The notes: generated from the sequence alone by a model not told the origin. DNA of 52,890 nucleotides from Paludibacteraceae bacterium (GCA_016937795.1 JAFGVV010000059.1:1-52890), one strand, 5' to 3'. Positions 29,401 to 37,883 are shown, counted from the stretch's first letter. A program made the numbers and translations.

Positions 29401-30670
29401 CAGTAGCAAATGTCAATAAATTTTCTTGGCCATCGAAGGTATTCAAAACGTGCCAAATATCTTCAAATGTATAATTAGTAGATGTTTTCTTACTTGGCTT
29501 TGGATTTCGGTCATGAATATAATTCCAACCATATTCGCGCTTCCATTCTTCACCTAACACTTCTTGAAATAATTTCAAAAGTCTTACAGATAAGACTTTT
29601 GTATGTTCATTGAAACTTGCATTTATTTTTGCACCATCTTTATTTAGTTGCTTAATGATTGCACTTAGCTCAAAATCGCTTGATGATTTGAAAAAGATAG
29701 GATAAATTTTCTCTTTCAAATATTGAATTTTATTAACACCCTCAGGCACTTCAATTTTAAGGTTGTTGATAAATACCCAAGTCCGGTATTCTTCATATAG
29801 TGGATGTGATATAGGCACACGTTTCTTGTTTTTTTCATAAATACAACTTCCAACAAGTCCTTTTTGCGTTCGCAATGGTCTTTGCCATATAATAGCTTTA
29901 CTTAATCTTTTATATTCTTCATCTGTAATGTTATGGGTTTCACAAATTAGTTTTAATTCGTTTTCATAATCTTTTCTCAAATTATATCGTTGTCTAATCC
30001 TACCTCCATTTTCTTTCTGATAATGAAATAGTGCAGAACCTAATGATTTGTATTTTAAGATATAATCTTCAATCTTTTCACGACCTTCAGTACCTGATTT
30101 GTCACTTCCTTTAATAATGGTTTTTGCTTCATCTTCATCACGACCTCTAAACCCACGGCGTTGCACAAGTTGATAAAACACACGACCTAGAATCATGGGA
30201 TTAGTCATGAAAACTTGTATACTATCTTTTTCTATTGCTTTCGAGCGAAATATATAATAGCTTTCATGTTCATCTTTTACAAATAAATGAAAGTCGGGTT
30301 TGCCGTCTCCATTAAAATCAAACCTTATCCAGTTTATAAATGCTTCAGATTGTGGATATTTTCGTTTTTCTCCTTTTGTGTACTTTCTCCAATTATCAAG
30401 CTCTTCAATAGTTAGTGGACACATTTTTCTTTCAATAAGATATTCTAAAACTTCCCATTTACGATATTTCTCAGCTTGATAGTTTCGTCTTTTACTTCTG
30501 CTTTCCGTTCGTTTTTGGACTTTTGGAAATTCATTCCCTTTTTCGGATGCAACACCTTTGTCGAAAGTTATGACACCATAATCTATAATTTGATTGTCAA
30601 CTAATGATGTATCCCTAATTGCCCATCCTGTTGAATGTGAGCCTGCGTCAATACCAAGAATTTTACTCAT
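26423..30670 (-). CDS. cas9: Type II-C CRISPR nuclease Cas9
   Basis: A 1415-residue RNA-guided DNA endonuclease, in the large size range of Bacteroidota II-C Cas9. RuvC-I is KILGIDAGSHSTGWA with Asp8; the Arg-rich bridge helix (KRTESRSKRRN) is at about 53-63; RuvC-II is IVVEIAREL with Glu714; the HNH domain has FDIEHTIPASMSF with His800 and IYNREIKG with Asn823; RuvC-III is VHSHHAIDAAIL with His997 and Asp1000. All catalytic positions are present, so both strands should be cut. The C-terminal part (about 1100-1415) would carry the wedge and PAM-interacting domains; the PAM cannot be read from sequence. ATG 30670 starts the conserved RuvC motif. The upstream region has a 42-bp tandem repeat and no perfect promoter. 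Confidence 0.98.
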   Translation of the reverse strand: MSKILGIDAGSHSTGWAIRDTSLVDNQIIDYGVITFDKGVASEKGNEFPKVQKRTESRSKRRNYQAEKYRKWEVLEYLIERKMCPLTIEELDNWRKYTKGEKRKYPQSEAFINWIRFDFNGDGKPDFHLFVKDEHESYYIFRSKAIEKDSIQVFMTNPMILGRVFYQLVQRRGFRGRDEDEAKTIIKGSDKSGTEGREKIEDYILKYKSLGSALFHYQKENGGRIRQRYNLRKDYENELKLICETHNITDEEYKRLSKAIIWQRPLRTQKGLVGSCIYEKNKKRVPISHPLYEEYRTWVFINNLKIEVPEGVNKIQYLKEKIYPIFFKSSSDFELSAIIKQLNKDGAKINASFNEHTKVLSVRLLKLFQEVLGEEWKREYGWNYIHDRNPKPSKKTSTNYTFEDIWHVLNTFDGQENLLTFATEKLKLSTENAEKFSKIKLNQGYATLSLSAIKKILPFLQNGFLYSHAVYLANIYKVLNREEISDSLISEISNEIGRITIRNSEHKLLNTIVNALIQDQLNSDFRYSIDIERPLDNSELVEIEEKIINIIGEKTWSSFSKDKKEMMQNYVSKNYLDFLKKSILSKRNVFVEQPRLHDEIFTFLKEKYNAQDEQKKYLWHPSEQENYASALEYKHYALGKKDVFISEEKLQHFLANNPHAEYQGWSLRLLGNPEPLSRGLKNPMALKSLHKIKQLINYLLKTGKIDEDTRIVVEIARELNDTNRRKAIERWNREREKENEKFKGIIREINTECKTAFDENDKVLLQKVRLWEEQKRRCIYTGYTIGFCDVFNGTHFDIEHTIPASMSFDNELRNFTLAHSIYNREIKGKRFPTQCPNYKEAKLINGFQCGAIIKNMEILFGKHWTEEKLIKGKNITIEHWAKIDDLEKQYDEWRNKAKYASTKGYKDFCIQNYHYVKMDLDYWRTKLKYFTIEEYKAGWRNSQLRDTQIITKFALPYLKTVFKKVSVEKGVVTDAFKEIYNVKLSKEEKDRSVHSHHAIDAAILTLIPPFFERDKTLLKYNEAKDNNFTIYHDKPIDWPNFDASKIKFIENNLLINNLSENRTLVSTFKKVRKRGKIEYLRFLYENGKWQFHLDDKGNKIPKIAQGDTIRGQLHGESLYGAIKQPIRNEDNKIVFDENEKMILKDEIFLVIRKDLKYKKDANSAGFKSLDEIEKVIVDKDLLTSIKKQVDAYGDFRLAMDNGIYMLDKNGNKVNKIRHIRCFENGIKYGTAIKVHTHSFESLKEYKRFTLAKNGENSLCLFYKENKDKAMKILSIGEVANLKIRNDNQYFNEPYYNILEKGSGKKMTKIPLYAVLRIGQKVLFYNKTQEELLDLNTTELAKRMFKITQFETDGRIKFKHHLAAGNDTELKKENNEYSYVNIEENQVFLRLRQNEWNFAIDGVDFEMNLDGTLTFK

Positions 30671-30968
30671 TGTATTTTTTTTTGAATTCTCTATTGCTAT
30701 TTAATAAAAATGAATTACTTTTACAAACGAAAGCATATCACAATAAGGTTTTAAACCGAAGAATTTTTCTTAAGCCCTGCGTACTCCGTGGGGTTTTTTA
30801 TTTCGCCATAAAATTACATTATATAAATTTTAAAAGCAATAAAATAATATATTTATTTTCACAAACATGTTGAAGAACATTTAAGGCGGGGCAACTCGCC
30901 TTTTTTCTTATGCAAAAAACTTTTACTTTGCCTCTATCATTGAACACAGGCAATCATCCCCACTTATC
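30671..30968. other. Upstream region of cas9
   Basis: About 300 AT-rich nucleotides. No exact TAnnTTTG box was found on the minus strand close to the cas9 start, so the promoter is unassigned. A 39-codon ORF on the plus strand (ATG near 30910) runs into the tandem repeat and has no family resemblance. Confidence 0.4.
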
Positions 30969-31404
30969 AGCATTTCGAAAATCTGCAATAACCGATTTAG
31001 CGGAGTTGAGCGTATTTCGTAAAATGGAAAAATACGATTAAGCAGACTTATTCGGTTTTCGGAAAGTGGAAAAACTCAATTAAGTGGACTTAAATGGAAT
31101 TTTCCAAATGGATAAACTCAATTAAGTGGACTTAAGTGGTTTTCGGAAAGTGGAAAAACTCAATTAAGTGCACTTGAGTGGAATTCTCCAAATGGAAAAA
31201 AGCAAAAAAGTGGACTTAAACGATTTTCGGAAAATGGAAATTATCAATTAAGTGGACTTAATCGGTTTTCGGAAAATGGAAAAACTCAATTAAGTGCACT
31301 TGAGTGGAATTCTCCAAATGGAAAAAAGCAATTAAGCGGACTTGAACTATTTTCGGAAAATGGAAATTATCAATTAAGTGGACTCTTTTGAGCTTTTCCA
31401 AATG
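30969..31404. repeat. 42-bp tandem repeat array upstream of cas9
   Basis: Ten full units and one partial, each 42 bp, starting at 30969, 31011, 31053, 31095, 31137, 31179, 31221, 31263, 31305 and 31347, with a partial at 31389. The typical core is TTTTCGGAAA, then TGGAAAAACTCAATTAAGTG and GACTTAA. Units alternate in type: the three units from 31137 closely match the three from 31263, a higher-order period of 126 bp. One frame reads a 14-residue repeat (FSENGKTQLSGLK), but it has stops in at least two units; a second frame has a TAA in most units. It may be a decayed coding repeat or a non-coding minisatellite. Confidence 0.8.
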
Positions 31405-31457
31405 TAGCGGATCGTTATAGCATTGACTATTTTGCAATATATTAGCCCGATAACAAA

Positions 31458-31482
31458 AGAAAAACGATTTATCGTTTTCTTC
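31458..31482. terminator. Small hairpin, possible terminator
   Basis: AAGAAAAACGA pairs with TCGTTTTCTT around a short loop. It is AT-rich and of uncertain function, lying between the tandem repeat and the REP-like element at 31513. Confidence 0.35.
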
Positions 31483-31512
31483 TGCGCCTTAATTATTTCA
31501 GGTTAAGTTGAT

Positions 31513-31572
31513 AGATTCCTCCCAACCAGAATCAATACAAAGCACTGTCATTCAAAGCGTAGCGAAGAATCT
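31513..31572. repeat. Short dispersed inverted-repeat element
   Basis: About 60 bp with inverted ends AGATTC and GAATCT. It includes TCATTCAAAGCGTAGCGAAG, which resembles the widespread extragenic repeat of the TCATTCTGAGCGAAGCGAAG type. No coding function. Confidence 0.5.
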
Positions 31573-31633
31573 AAGAAGTTTGGTCGGTCAGTAGTGATTT
31601 TATAACGAAGTACAGCACACACAAATCACAAAA

Positions 31634-31667
31634 AAACCCCTCCGGAAACATGTCCGAAGGGGCTTTA
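31634..31667 (-). terminator. Terminator of the DUF6261-like gene
   Basis: A GC-rich stem (AACCCCTCCGGA paired with TCCGAAGGGGCTT) with A/T tracts on both sides, about 55 nt beyond the stop codon of the minus-strand gene. Confidence 0.7.
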
Positions 31668-31719
31668 AATAGAGTTATTCAGCGAAAACGTCGTCTACAC
31701 GACATTCTCACACGACAAA

Positions 31720-32466
31720 TCAGGCCGATTGCTGTGTTTGTTCCGGCGCATCGGCTTCCGTATCGTCAACAGTATCATTTTTTTGCGAACTTACTGTCAA
31801 ATCGTCCACGCGGGCATTTACTTCAATGCAAAGTTTACGAATTGCTTCACTTCCCGTTTGGAGTGCCAGCCAGTTCAGTTCTTCGATGTGAAGTCTGATC
31901 GCATCGTTCAGTTCGCGTCGCAGCGATGATGCCGTTACTTTTACTTTAAGTTTGGTGCTACGAATGCTAAACTGATTTTCGTATTCGCGCTGTACACTAT
32001 CCAGTTCTTCAACTCTGGCTGCAAGTTGTGTTTTAACGAGTGCAGCCGACAGCTCGGGCTGTTTGAGCGCTTCGATAATGCGAATATAGCGAAACGATTG
32101 CACATCGCGTCGCAGGTTGCTCAAAAACTGTCCGTACATATTCAGAGCTTTGAAAACCTGTGTTGCCGCTTCGGCCATTTCGGTATCGGAAGCATTACAT
32201 AGTCCTTTGGCATATACATACATGTCATTGAACAGGCTGCGTCGCTTGTCGTAATACTCATTTACCAACTCGCTCAACTCTTTCCGCTTTTGTTTTTCGG
32301 CGGCCTTTTGGAATTTTACGCTTAGTTCGGCATGTACATGATATTGTTTGCCGTTTACCGCTTCCTGAATCTCAGACTTTACAACTGCTTCAAGAATACG
32401 TTTTGAAAGCATGGCAACAGTTTCGTTGGTGGCTTTCGATATTTTAGAAAAATTATTTATTTTCAT
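31720..32466 (-). CDS. DUF6261-like helical protein
   Basis: A 248-residue, largely alpha-helical protein with no signal peptide. Segments such as RKELSELVNEYYDKRRSLF and FKALNMYGQFLSNLRRDVQS, and long heptad-like stretches, resemble the DUF6261 family that is common and often multi-copy in Bacteroidales; the function is unknown. The C-terminal 20 residues are acidic and Gln/Thr-rich. The gene stands alone between the repeat region and the dnaN-like fragment. The family name is from memory and moderately certain. Confidence 0.6.
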   Translation of the reverse strand: MKINNFSKISKATNETVAMLSKRILEAVVKSEIQEAVNGKQYHVHAELSVKFQKAAEKQKRKELSELVNEYYDKRRSLFNDMYVYAKGLCNASDTEMAEAATQVFKALNMYGQFLSNLRRDVQSFRYIRIIEALKQPELSAALVKTQLAARVEELDSVQREYENQFSIRSTKLKVKVTASSLRRELNDAIRLHIEELNWLALQTGSEAIRKLCIEVNARVDDLTVSSQKNDTVDDTEADAPEQTQQSA

Positions 32467-32615
32467 TTTGTTTTTGTTGTGCCCCGGCTTAGCTGTACTA
32501 TGCTAAATGCAACCGACTACTAAAAGCCGCGGCGGTTATAAATTCTATTAAAAAACATGCGGGTTTTTACCCCACAAAAATGGCTATCTTCCCCAAAAAA
32601 GGAGGATAACAGAAT

Positions 32616-33158
32616 TTATAACGAAGAAGGGACGGGGTGTGAACAGGTGCCGGTAATGGCGTCGAAGATATATCCCGAACAGCTGCAGCAAAGTCCGAAA
32701 AATATCGAAAGTGAATGTATTAGTGTATTACGTAATACGCGGAATAGTGTGGACATCTCGTGTCCGGTAAAAATTGCCAGATTGTGCAGGAGTTGTTTGG
32801 TGGAGCCGCTGTATAAGTACTTATTGTTAAGATTTTTATACGGCTTCGATTGAGGTTTTCTTTCGGTTTCGTCAATCAGTTCAGCACTGCTGAGAATAAA
32901 TTGTTTATAGGCAGGTGTATTTTCTGTTTCGTATTTACTAATTGATAAATCTTTATTGTTATAACCACGAAGTTTCAGAAGAATGTTTAGTTCATCATAA
33001 TTTACTTTGTTTTTAGAAAGATATTCATGATCAGGATTAGATGGTCGCAACGACAGAAGCCACTCGTCCAATATTGGAAGGTAATTCTTACTATTAATAG
33101 TTCTGCTTATTGCCTGAAGATTTGACAACAGCACTGTGCTACTCACTACGAATTTCAT
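32616..33158 (-). pseudogene. ORF starting with a dnaN 5' fragment fused to unrelated sequence
   Basis: From the ATG at 33158 the first ~31 residues (MKFVVSSTVLLSNLQAISR followed by TINSKNYLPILD) match the start of Bacteroidota DnaN, the DNA polymerase III sliding clamp. The similarity stops at about 33066. The next ~70 residues (DELNILLKLRGYNNKDLSIS and onward) are unrecognised. The end (KYLYSGSTKQLLHNL) faintly recalls the RteC-like W-T-G-x-K-x-x-L pattern, then turns into Cys/Ser-rich, non-protein-like sequence. The true dnaN is about 370 residues. This is best read as a chimeric remnant from recombination; expression is doubtful. Confidence 0.55.
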
Positions 33159-33322
33159 AATGTGTAAGTAACTGTCCTGTGGCAGTGAAAAAATGGGCAA
33201 TATGTCAGATTAATCTTCAAAATATTCTGTTTGCTAATGTTTTAATATGAATTTTACTTATTCAAAATTCGTGCCAAATTGCAAACGTTTACTAATTTGT
33301 CAGTTTTTATGCCAAAATACGC

Positions 33323-34597
33323 TTAAATCTTCGTCACCAGAATTTTATCAATGCGGTTTCCGTCCATATCCATCACTTCGAATGAATGTTTGTGGAACTC
33401 AAACTTATCGCCTACGCGGGGAATTTTATCAATTTTCGACAATACAAAACCTGCCACTGTGGCATAATCAATTTCGCTAAAGTCCACTTCGTAATTTTCG
33501 ATAATGTCATCGAGAATTTCCACAGGTGCGTCGCCGTTTACAAGCACCGAGTCGTCATCGCGCACATACATATCGGGATCGGGATTTTCGCCTTCTTCGG
33601 GTATTTCGCCAACCAGATTTTCCAGAATATCGTAGAGGGTAATAATTCCTTCGAGCCCGCCATATTCGTTTACAATAAAGCACACTTTGTTTTCGTTACG
33701 CCTGAGTTCGATAAGTATACGTGCGGCATCCACTCTTTCGGGAAAAATAAGCGGCTCGCGTATCAGGGATTCGATATTCGGATTTTTTTCGTTATTGAGC
33801 GCTTTGTAAAAGTCCCTTAAATGCAATACACCGCGAAAATTATCGAGATCGCCATTGCAACAAATCACCTTACTATGATGTACGTTTTCAAGCTTTTTCT
33901 TTATTTCCTGCAAAGGTTGGTTTATATCAATCCACTCCAGTTCGGTGCGATGTGTAATTAAATGCTGGGCTTTTTTATCCGAAAAATAGAACAGATTTTC
34001 ATGAATTTCATTCTGAGCCTGATTAATCACTCCCTCGTTCGATGCCATTCGTATCATCTGTCGGAGTTCGGCTTCGGTGAATTGCTCGGTTTGCTTTTTA
34101 ACGCCCATTATTTTCATTATCAGAGCAGTGGAAGCCGACAACGACCAAACAACAGGGTATAATGCTTTGCTGAAATAAAAAATTACAGGGGCTACAATCA
34201 CTGCTGTTCGTTCGGGATTACTCAAAGCCACAGTTTTGGGAACCAGTTCGCCAATAATAATGGACACATAAGTAATAATCACCACCGTAAGTGTCATTGC
34301 AATTTCGTTGGCATAAGGTTTTAGCGCTTCAATGTTCATAAACAATGGCGTCAGGTCGTCAGCAATACTCACACCTCCATACACCCCGGTCACAATACCT
34401 ATAAGCGTAATACCCACCTGAATTGCCGAAAGAAAATCTTCCGATTCGTCCTGCAGATCTAAAGCTATGCGAGCACCTTTACTGCCTTTGTTTTTAAGTT
34501 GTTCGAGCCTGGCCTTTTTACCCGAGACCAAAGCAATTTCCGAAAGCGCAAAAAAACCGTTCAGAAGAAACAGGATTGAAAGAATAAGTACCTCCAT
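33323..34597 (-). CDS. CNNM/CorC-type transporter (DUF21, CBS and CorC_HlyC domains)
   Basis: A 424-residue membrane protein. The N-terminal DUF21 (CNNM) domain (about 1-190) has several membrane segments and the motifs GFFALSEIALVSG and GELVPKTVAL. Two CBS domains follow (about 205-330, with NKVCFIVNEYGGLEGIITL). The C-terminal CorC_HlyC domain (about 345-424) ends DKILVTKI. The family mediates Mg2+/Co2+ efflux or Na+-coupled transport; many are labelled hemolysins for historical reasons. A promoter is visible on the minus strand: TTG at 34653-34651, N20, TATTTTTG at 34630-34623. Confidence 0.9.
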   Translation of the reverse strand: MEVLILSILFLLNGFFALSEIALVSGKKARLEQLKNKGSKGARIALDLQDESEDFLSAIQVGITLIGIVTGVYGGVSIADDLTPLFMNIEALKPYANEIAMTLTVVIITYVSIIIGELVPKTVALSNPERTAVIVAPVIFYFSKALYPVVWSLSASTALIMKIMGVKKQTEQFTEAELRQMIRMASNEGVINQAQNEIHENLFYFSDKKAQHLITHRTELEWIDINQPLQEIKKKLENVHHSKVICCNGDLDNFRGVLHLRDFYKALNNEKNPNIESLIREPLIFPERVDAARILIELRRNENKVCFIVNEYGGLEGIITLYDILENLVGEIPEEGENPDPDMYVRDDDSVLVNGDAPVEILDDIIENYEVDFSEIDYATVAGFVLSKIDKIPRVGDKFEFHKHSFEVMDMDGNRIDKILVTKI

Positions 34598-34622
34598 TAT
34601 ATGTGATTAGGAATTTAAAATG

Positions 34623-34653
34623 CAAAAATACAATAAATTCAATTCACTATCAA
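34623..34653 (-). promoter_or_regulatory. Promoter of the CNNM-type gene
   Basis: On the minus strand TTG (34653-34651), a 20-nt spacer and TATTTTTG (34630-34623) fit the Bacteroidota consensus, 25 nt before the start codon at 34597. Confidence 0.6.
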
Positions 34654-34693
34654 ACTACTGATAATATAACTTATACTAATGCTACTCAAAACT

Positions 34694-34843
34694 ACCCCAA
34701 ACCCCTAAAGGGGATGAAATCACTTTTGTCTCTGATAACAGGACAAAATCGTTCGATAAAAAACATATCTGATATAAAGAGACGATACTAACTTACATCC
34801 CCTTTAGAGACTGTCCCGATTTATCGGGAGGCTTTGGGGCAAC
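34694..34843. repeat. Paired inverted CCCC element between CNNM and PiT genes
   Basis: CCCCAAACCCCTAAAGGGGA at 34694-34713 faces ATCCCCTTTAGAGACTGTCC (starting near 34798), which continues with a small hairpin CCCGATTTATCGGG and ends GGCTTTGGGGC. The right arm is nearly identical to that at 42717-42762. The interior of about 85 bp has no ORF. Confidence 0.6.
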
Positions 34844-34900
34844 AATTATTCTGTAACACTAATGTAACATCTTTGAAACACTTATTTAATTGTTTTGAGG

Positions 34901-34930
34901 TTTGTATTACAATGCTATAAAGTAATTTTG
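34901..34930 (+). promoter_or_regulatory. Promoter of the PiT gene
   Basis: TTTG at 34901-34904, an 18-nt spacer and TAATTTTG at 34923-34930 fit the -33/-7 consensus; the start codon is 22 nt further on. Confidence 0.65.
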
Positions 34931-34952
34931 CAGCAAATTAAATACACACAAA

Positions 34953-37214
34953 ATGGATAATATTTATTTGATTATTGTAATCGTTCTTTTAGGACTTGCA
35001 GCACTCGACCTGATAGTGGGAGTTGCAAACGATGCTGTAAACTTTCTGAACTCCAGTATTGGTTCGAAAGTGGCTCCACTATGGGTTATTCTGACAGTAG
35101 CTTCAGTGGGTATTCTTTTTGGCTCACTTTTTTCGAGTGGCATGATGGAGATTGCCCGAAGCGGGGTTTTCTATCCGGGCATGTTTACTTTTCCGCAAAT
35201 CATGATGCTCTTTCTGGCGGTAATGGTAACCGACGTCATTCTTCTCGACGTTTTCAACACACTGGGGTTACCTACTTCCACTACTGTTTCGCTTATTTTC
35301 GAACTTCTTGGTGCTGCAGTAGCAGTAGCATTGGTCAATATCTGGCAAACCGATTCGGGTGTACTGATCGATTACATTAATTCAGGTAAAGCACTTACCA
35401 TTATTTCAGGAATTCTGATATCTGTAGTTGTGGCATTCGGAGTAGGATCAATAGTGATGTGGATTTCGCGTGTAGCATTCTCATTTAAGTACAAAACAAC
35501 TTTCAAATATGCGGGTGCTATATGGGCAGGCATTGCACTTTCGGCCATATCGTACTTTGCCATTTTCAAAGGTTTAAAAAACACCACTCTTATCAGCAAA
35601 GATACGCTTCATTATATACATGATAATATTGGTTTAGTTTTCATTTACACTTTTGCGTTCTGGACAGTTATAATGGCTGTTTTACAACACATATTCAAAC
35701 TAAACATTCTAAAAATAATAATTTTAGCAGGAACAGCAGCTTTGGCGCTTGCATTTGCAGGCAACGACCTTGTAAACTTTATCGGGGTGTTTATGGCCGG
35801 ACTTAGCTCCTTTGAAATTGCGTCAGGTGTAGCTGCCACCGGTGGCGACATAAACACGCTGATGATGGATGGCTTGTCGGAGCCGGTGAGTGCCGACTGG
35901 CGATATCTTTTGGGAGCAGGCATTATTATGATTGTGGCACTGTGGACTTCGAAAAAAGCGCGTTCGGTGACCAAAACAGAAGTGAACCTCGCCCGACAAA
36001 GCGAAGGTATCGAAAGATTTAACTCCAGTGGAGCTTCTCGTTCGTTGGTGAGAAGTGCCATTAATATGAGCAAAATATTCAAAACCATTACACCAAAATC
36101 GGTCAGCAATTTTATCGAACGTCGTTTTACTCCGCTATCGGTTGAGGAACGTGGCGATGCTTCGTTCGATCTTATCCGTGCTTCGGTAAACCTAACGGTT
36201 TCGGCCTTGCTTATCTCTGTAGGTACCGACCTGAAGCTCCCGCTCTCCACCACTTACGTCACTTTTATGGTGGCAATGGGTTCGTCGCTCGCCGACCGTG
36301 CCTGGGGACGCGAAAGTGCAGTATATCGTATCACCGGTGTACTGACAGTAATCAGCGGCTGGTTTATGACAGCTTTAGTTGCATTTACAGTAGCTGCTAT
36401 CGTAGCCTTTGCGTTGATGTATGGCGGTATTTATGCTATTGTGGGCGTACTATTGCTAATTGCATTTTTAATGATTCAGTTTCTCAGAATTCACAAAAAA
36501 CGTGAGAAAAACGAATCTGTTGAAGAAAATGAATTGACCGACGAGCACGACATTGTACTTAGTTGCACCAAAGAGATTGAAAAATCGGTGGAAACAACCA
36601 TGTATATTTACAAAAACATGATTGATGCGCTTTTCAACGAAGATCGAAAAGCCTTGATGAAACTCTACAAAGTGGCCGACGAATTTCATGGAAACCAAAA
36701 ACGTCGTCGTACATACGAAGTGTTACCAACCATTCAGCGTCTCGACCAGAATTCGCTCGACACAGGACAATATTATATTCAGGTGGTGGATTATTTTTAC
36801 GAGATTTCAGTATCGCTGCGTTATATGACTGAATCGAGCTTCAAATTTATCGACAATGCACATGAAGGCTTTAGTGCCGAGCAAATTGAAGATCTAAAAA
36901 CGCTTGGAAATGAAATTTTATCAATTTATAATGACTTTGATAAAATGATAGAAAAGGGCGATTATAGTGGCATGGAAAAAATTAAAGAACGCCGTGCAGC
37001 CATTCTCGATATGTATAGCGAATTAGTCAAGAAACAGATTAAACGTACAAAAAACAAGGATACAGGTACGCGTAACAGTATTTTGTATCTGAATTTGCTC
37101 AACGAAACAAAAGTAATTGCTATGAAATCGGTGAACCTGATGCGTGCTCAAATGAATCTGCACAATTCCGACGATTACAATAGTATTAATCAATTTGAAG
37201 ATTTGAAGATTTGA
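34953..37214 (+). CDS. Inorganic phosphate transporter (PiT family) with C-terminal PhoU-like domain
   Basis: A 753-residue protein. The first ~510 residues form a PiT/PHO4 permease with about 10-12 membrane segments and the two family repeats: GVANDAVNFLNSSIGSK (about 23-39) with LPTSTTVSLIFELLGAA, and FAGNDLVNFIGVFMAG with LPLSTTYVTFMVAMGSSLA. The remaining ~240 residues are cytoplasmic and helical, beginning ELTDEHDIVLSCTKEIEK, and resemble PhoU/DUF47 proteins that regulate phosphate uptake. The fusion is longer than single-domain PiT (about 400-500 residues) and would couple transport to its regulator. It has its own promoter and converges with nth. Confidence 0.88.
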   Translation: MDNIYLIIVIVLLGLAALDLIVGVANDAVNFLNSSIGSKVAPLWVILTVASVGILFGSLFSSGMMEIARSGVFYPGMFTFPQIMMLFLAVMVTDVILLDVFNTLGLPTSTTVSLIFELLGAAVAVALVNIWQTDSGVLIDYINSGKALTIISGILISVVVAFGVGSIVMWISRVAFSFKYKTTFKYAGAIWAGIALSAISYFAIFKGLKNTTLISKDTLHYIHDNIGLVFIYTFAFWTVIMAVLQHIFKLNILKIIILAGTAALALAFAGNDLVNFIGVFMAGLSSFEIASGVAATGGDINTLMMDGLSEPVSADWRYLLGAGIIMIVALWTSKKARSVTKTEVNLARQSEGIERFNSSGASRSLVRSAINMSKIFKTITPKSVSNFIERRFTPLSVEERGDASFDLIRASVNLTVSALLISVGTDLKLPLSTTYVTFMVAMGSSLADRAWGRESAVYRITGVLTVISGWFMTALVAFTVAAIVAFALMYGGIYAIVGVLLLIAFLMIQFLRIHKKREKNESVEENELTDEHDIVLSCTKEIEKSVETTMYIYKNMIDALFNEDRKALMKLYKVADEFHGNQKRRRTYEVLPTIQRLDQNSLDTGQYYIQVVDYFYEISVSLRYMTESSFKFIDNAHEGFSAEQIEDLKTLGNEILSIYNDFDKMIEKGDYSGMEKIKERRAAILDMYSELVKKQIKRTKNKDTGTRNSILYLNLLNETKVIAMKSVNLMRAQMNLHNSDDYNSINQFEDLKI

Positions 37215-37221
37215 AGATTTG

Positions 37222-37258
37222 AACAAAGCCCCGGATTTTTATTCGGGGCTTTGTTTTT
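37222..37258. terminator. Bidirectional terminator between PiT gene and nth
   Basis: AACAAAGCCCCG pairs with CGGGGCTTTGTT around a 10-nt loop with a T tract; it lies between the convergent stop codons and can serve both genes. Confidence 0.88.
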
Positions 37259-37883
37259 TATAATACCTGCACCATTCCCTTATGCCGCATTCGTGACATT
37301 TGGGTTTGCGGGCTATGCACACGTAGCGGCCATGTAAAATTAGCCAGTGATGCGCACGGGGAATGAGTTCTTCTGGAATATGCTTTACAAGTTCGCGCTC
37401 GGTTTGAAGCGGATTTTTCGAATTGGTTGTCAACCCGATACGATCAGACACTCTGAACACATGCGTATCCACAGCCATAGCCGGTTTATCGAATATCACC
37501 GAGGCAATTACATTGGCTGTCTTCCGCCCCACTCCCGGTAAAGTCTGCAACTGATCCACATCGTCGGGCACCACGCTACCAAAATCGCTTACCAATTTCT
37601 GAGCCATACCCACCAAATGTTTGGCTTTATTGTTCGGGTACGAAATAGAGCGAATATAGTCGAAAACCACTTCGTGCGAGCTCACAGCCATCACTTCAGG
37701 CGTCGGGAAAGCTTCGAACAAAGCGGGTGTAATCATATTTACACGCTTATCGGTACATTGCGCCGACAAAATCACAGCCACCAGCAATTCGTAAGGATTA
37801 CTGTGATGCAACTCCGTTTCAGCCAAAGGCATATTCACCTGAAACCATTCAATGATTTTTTTATAACGTTCTTTTGTTGTCAA
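37239..37883 (-). CDS. nth: Endonuclease III
   Basis: A 214-residue base-excision-repair enzyme that removes oxidised pyrimidines and nicks at the abasic site. The helix-hairpin-helix motif is LPGVGRKTANVIA with catalytic Lys121; Asp139 lies in AVDTHVFRV. The [4Fe-4S] cluster ligands are at the C-terminus in the C-X6-C-X2-C-X5-C spacing (CIARKPKCHECGIREWC). Length and motifs are typical of the family. The gene overlaps the shared terminator with the PiT gene. Confidence 0.96.
   Translation of the reverse strand: MTTKERYKKIIEWFQVNMPLAETELHHSNPYELLVAVILSAQCTDKRVNMITPALFEAFPTPEVMAVSSHEVVFDYIRSISYPNNKAKHLVGMAQKLVSDFGSVVPDDVDQLQTLPGVGRKTANVIASVIFDKPAMAVDTHVFRVSDRIGLTTNSKNPLQTERELVKHIPEELIPRAHHWLILHGRYVCIARKPKCHECGIREWCRYYKKQSPE

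Noticed and set aside
26423..30670. Inactivated or truncated Cas9
   Set aside because: All RuvC and HNH residues are present (Asp8, Glu714, His800, Asn823, His997, Asp1000) and the frame is uninterrupted.
30619..30873. 84-codon ORF overlapping the cas9 start on the plus strand
   Set aside because: Antisense to the cas9 N-terminus and AT-rich; no signs of a real protein.
30910..31040. 39-codon ORF running into the 42-bp repeats (MQKTFTLPLSLNTGN start)
   Set aside because: Too short and not recognisable; kept only as part of the repeat description.
32557..32853. 98-codon ORF on the plus strand opposite the dnaN-like chimera
   Set aside because: No recognisable domain; it overlaps the minus-strand ORF, and neither frame looks well conserved.
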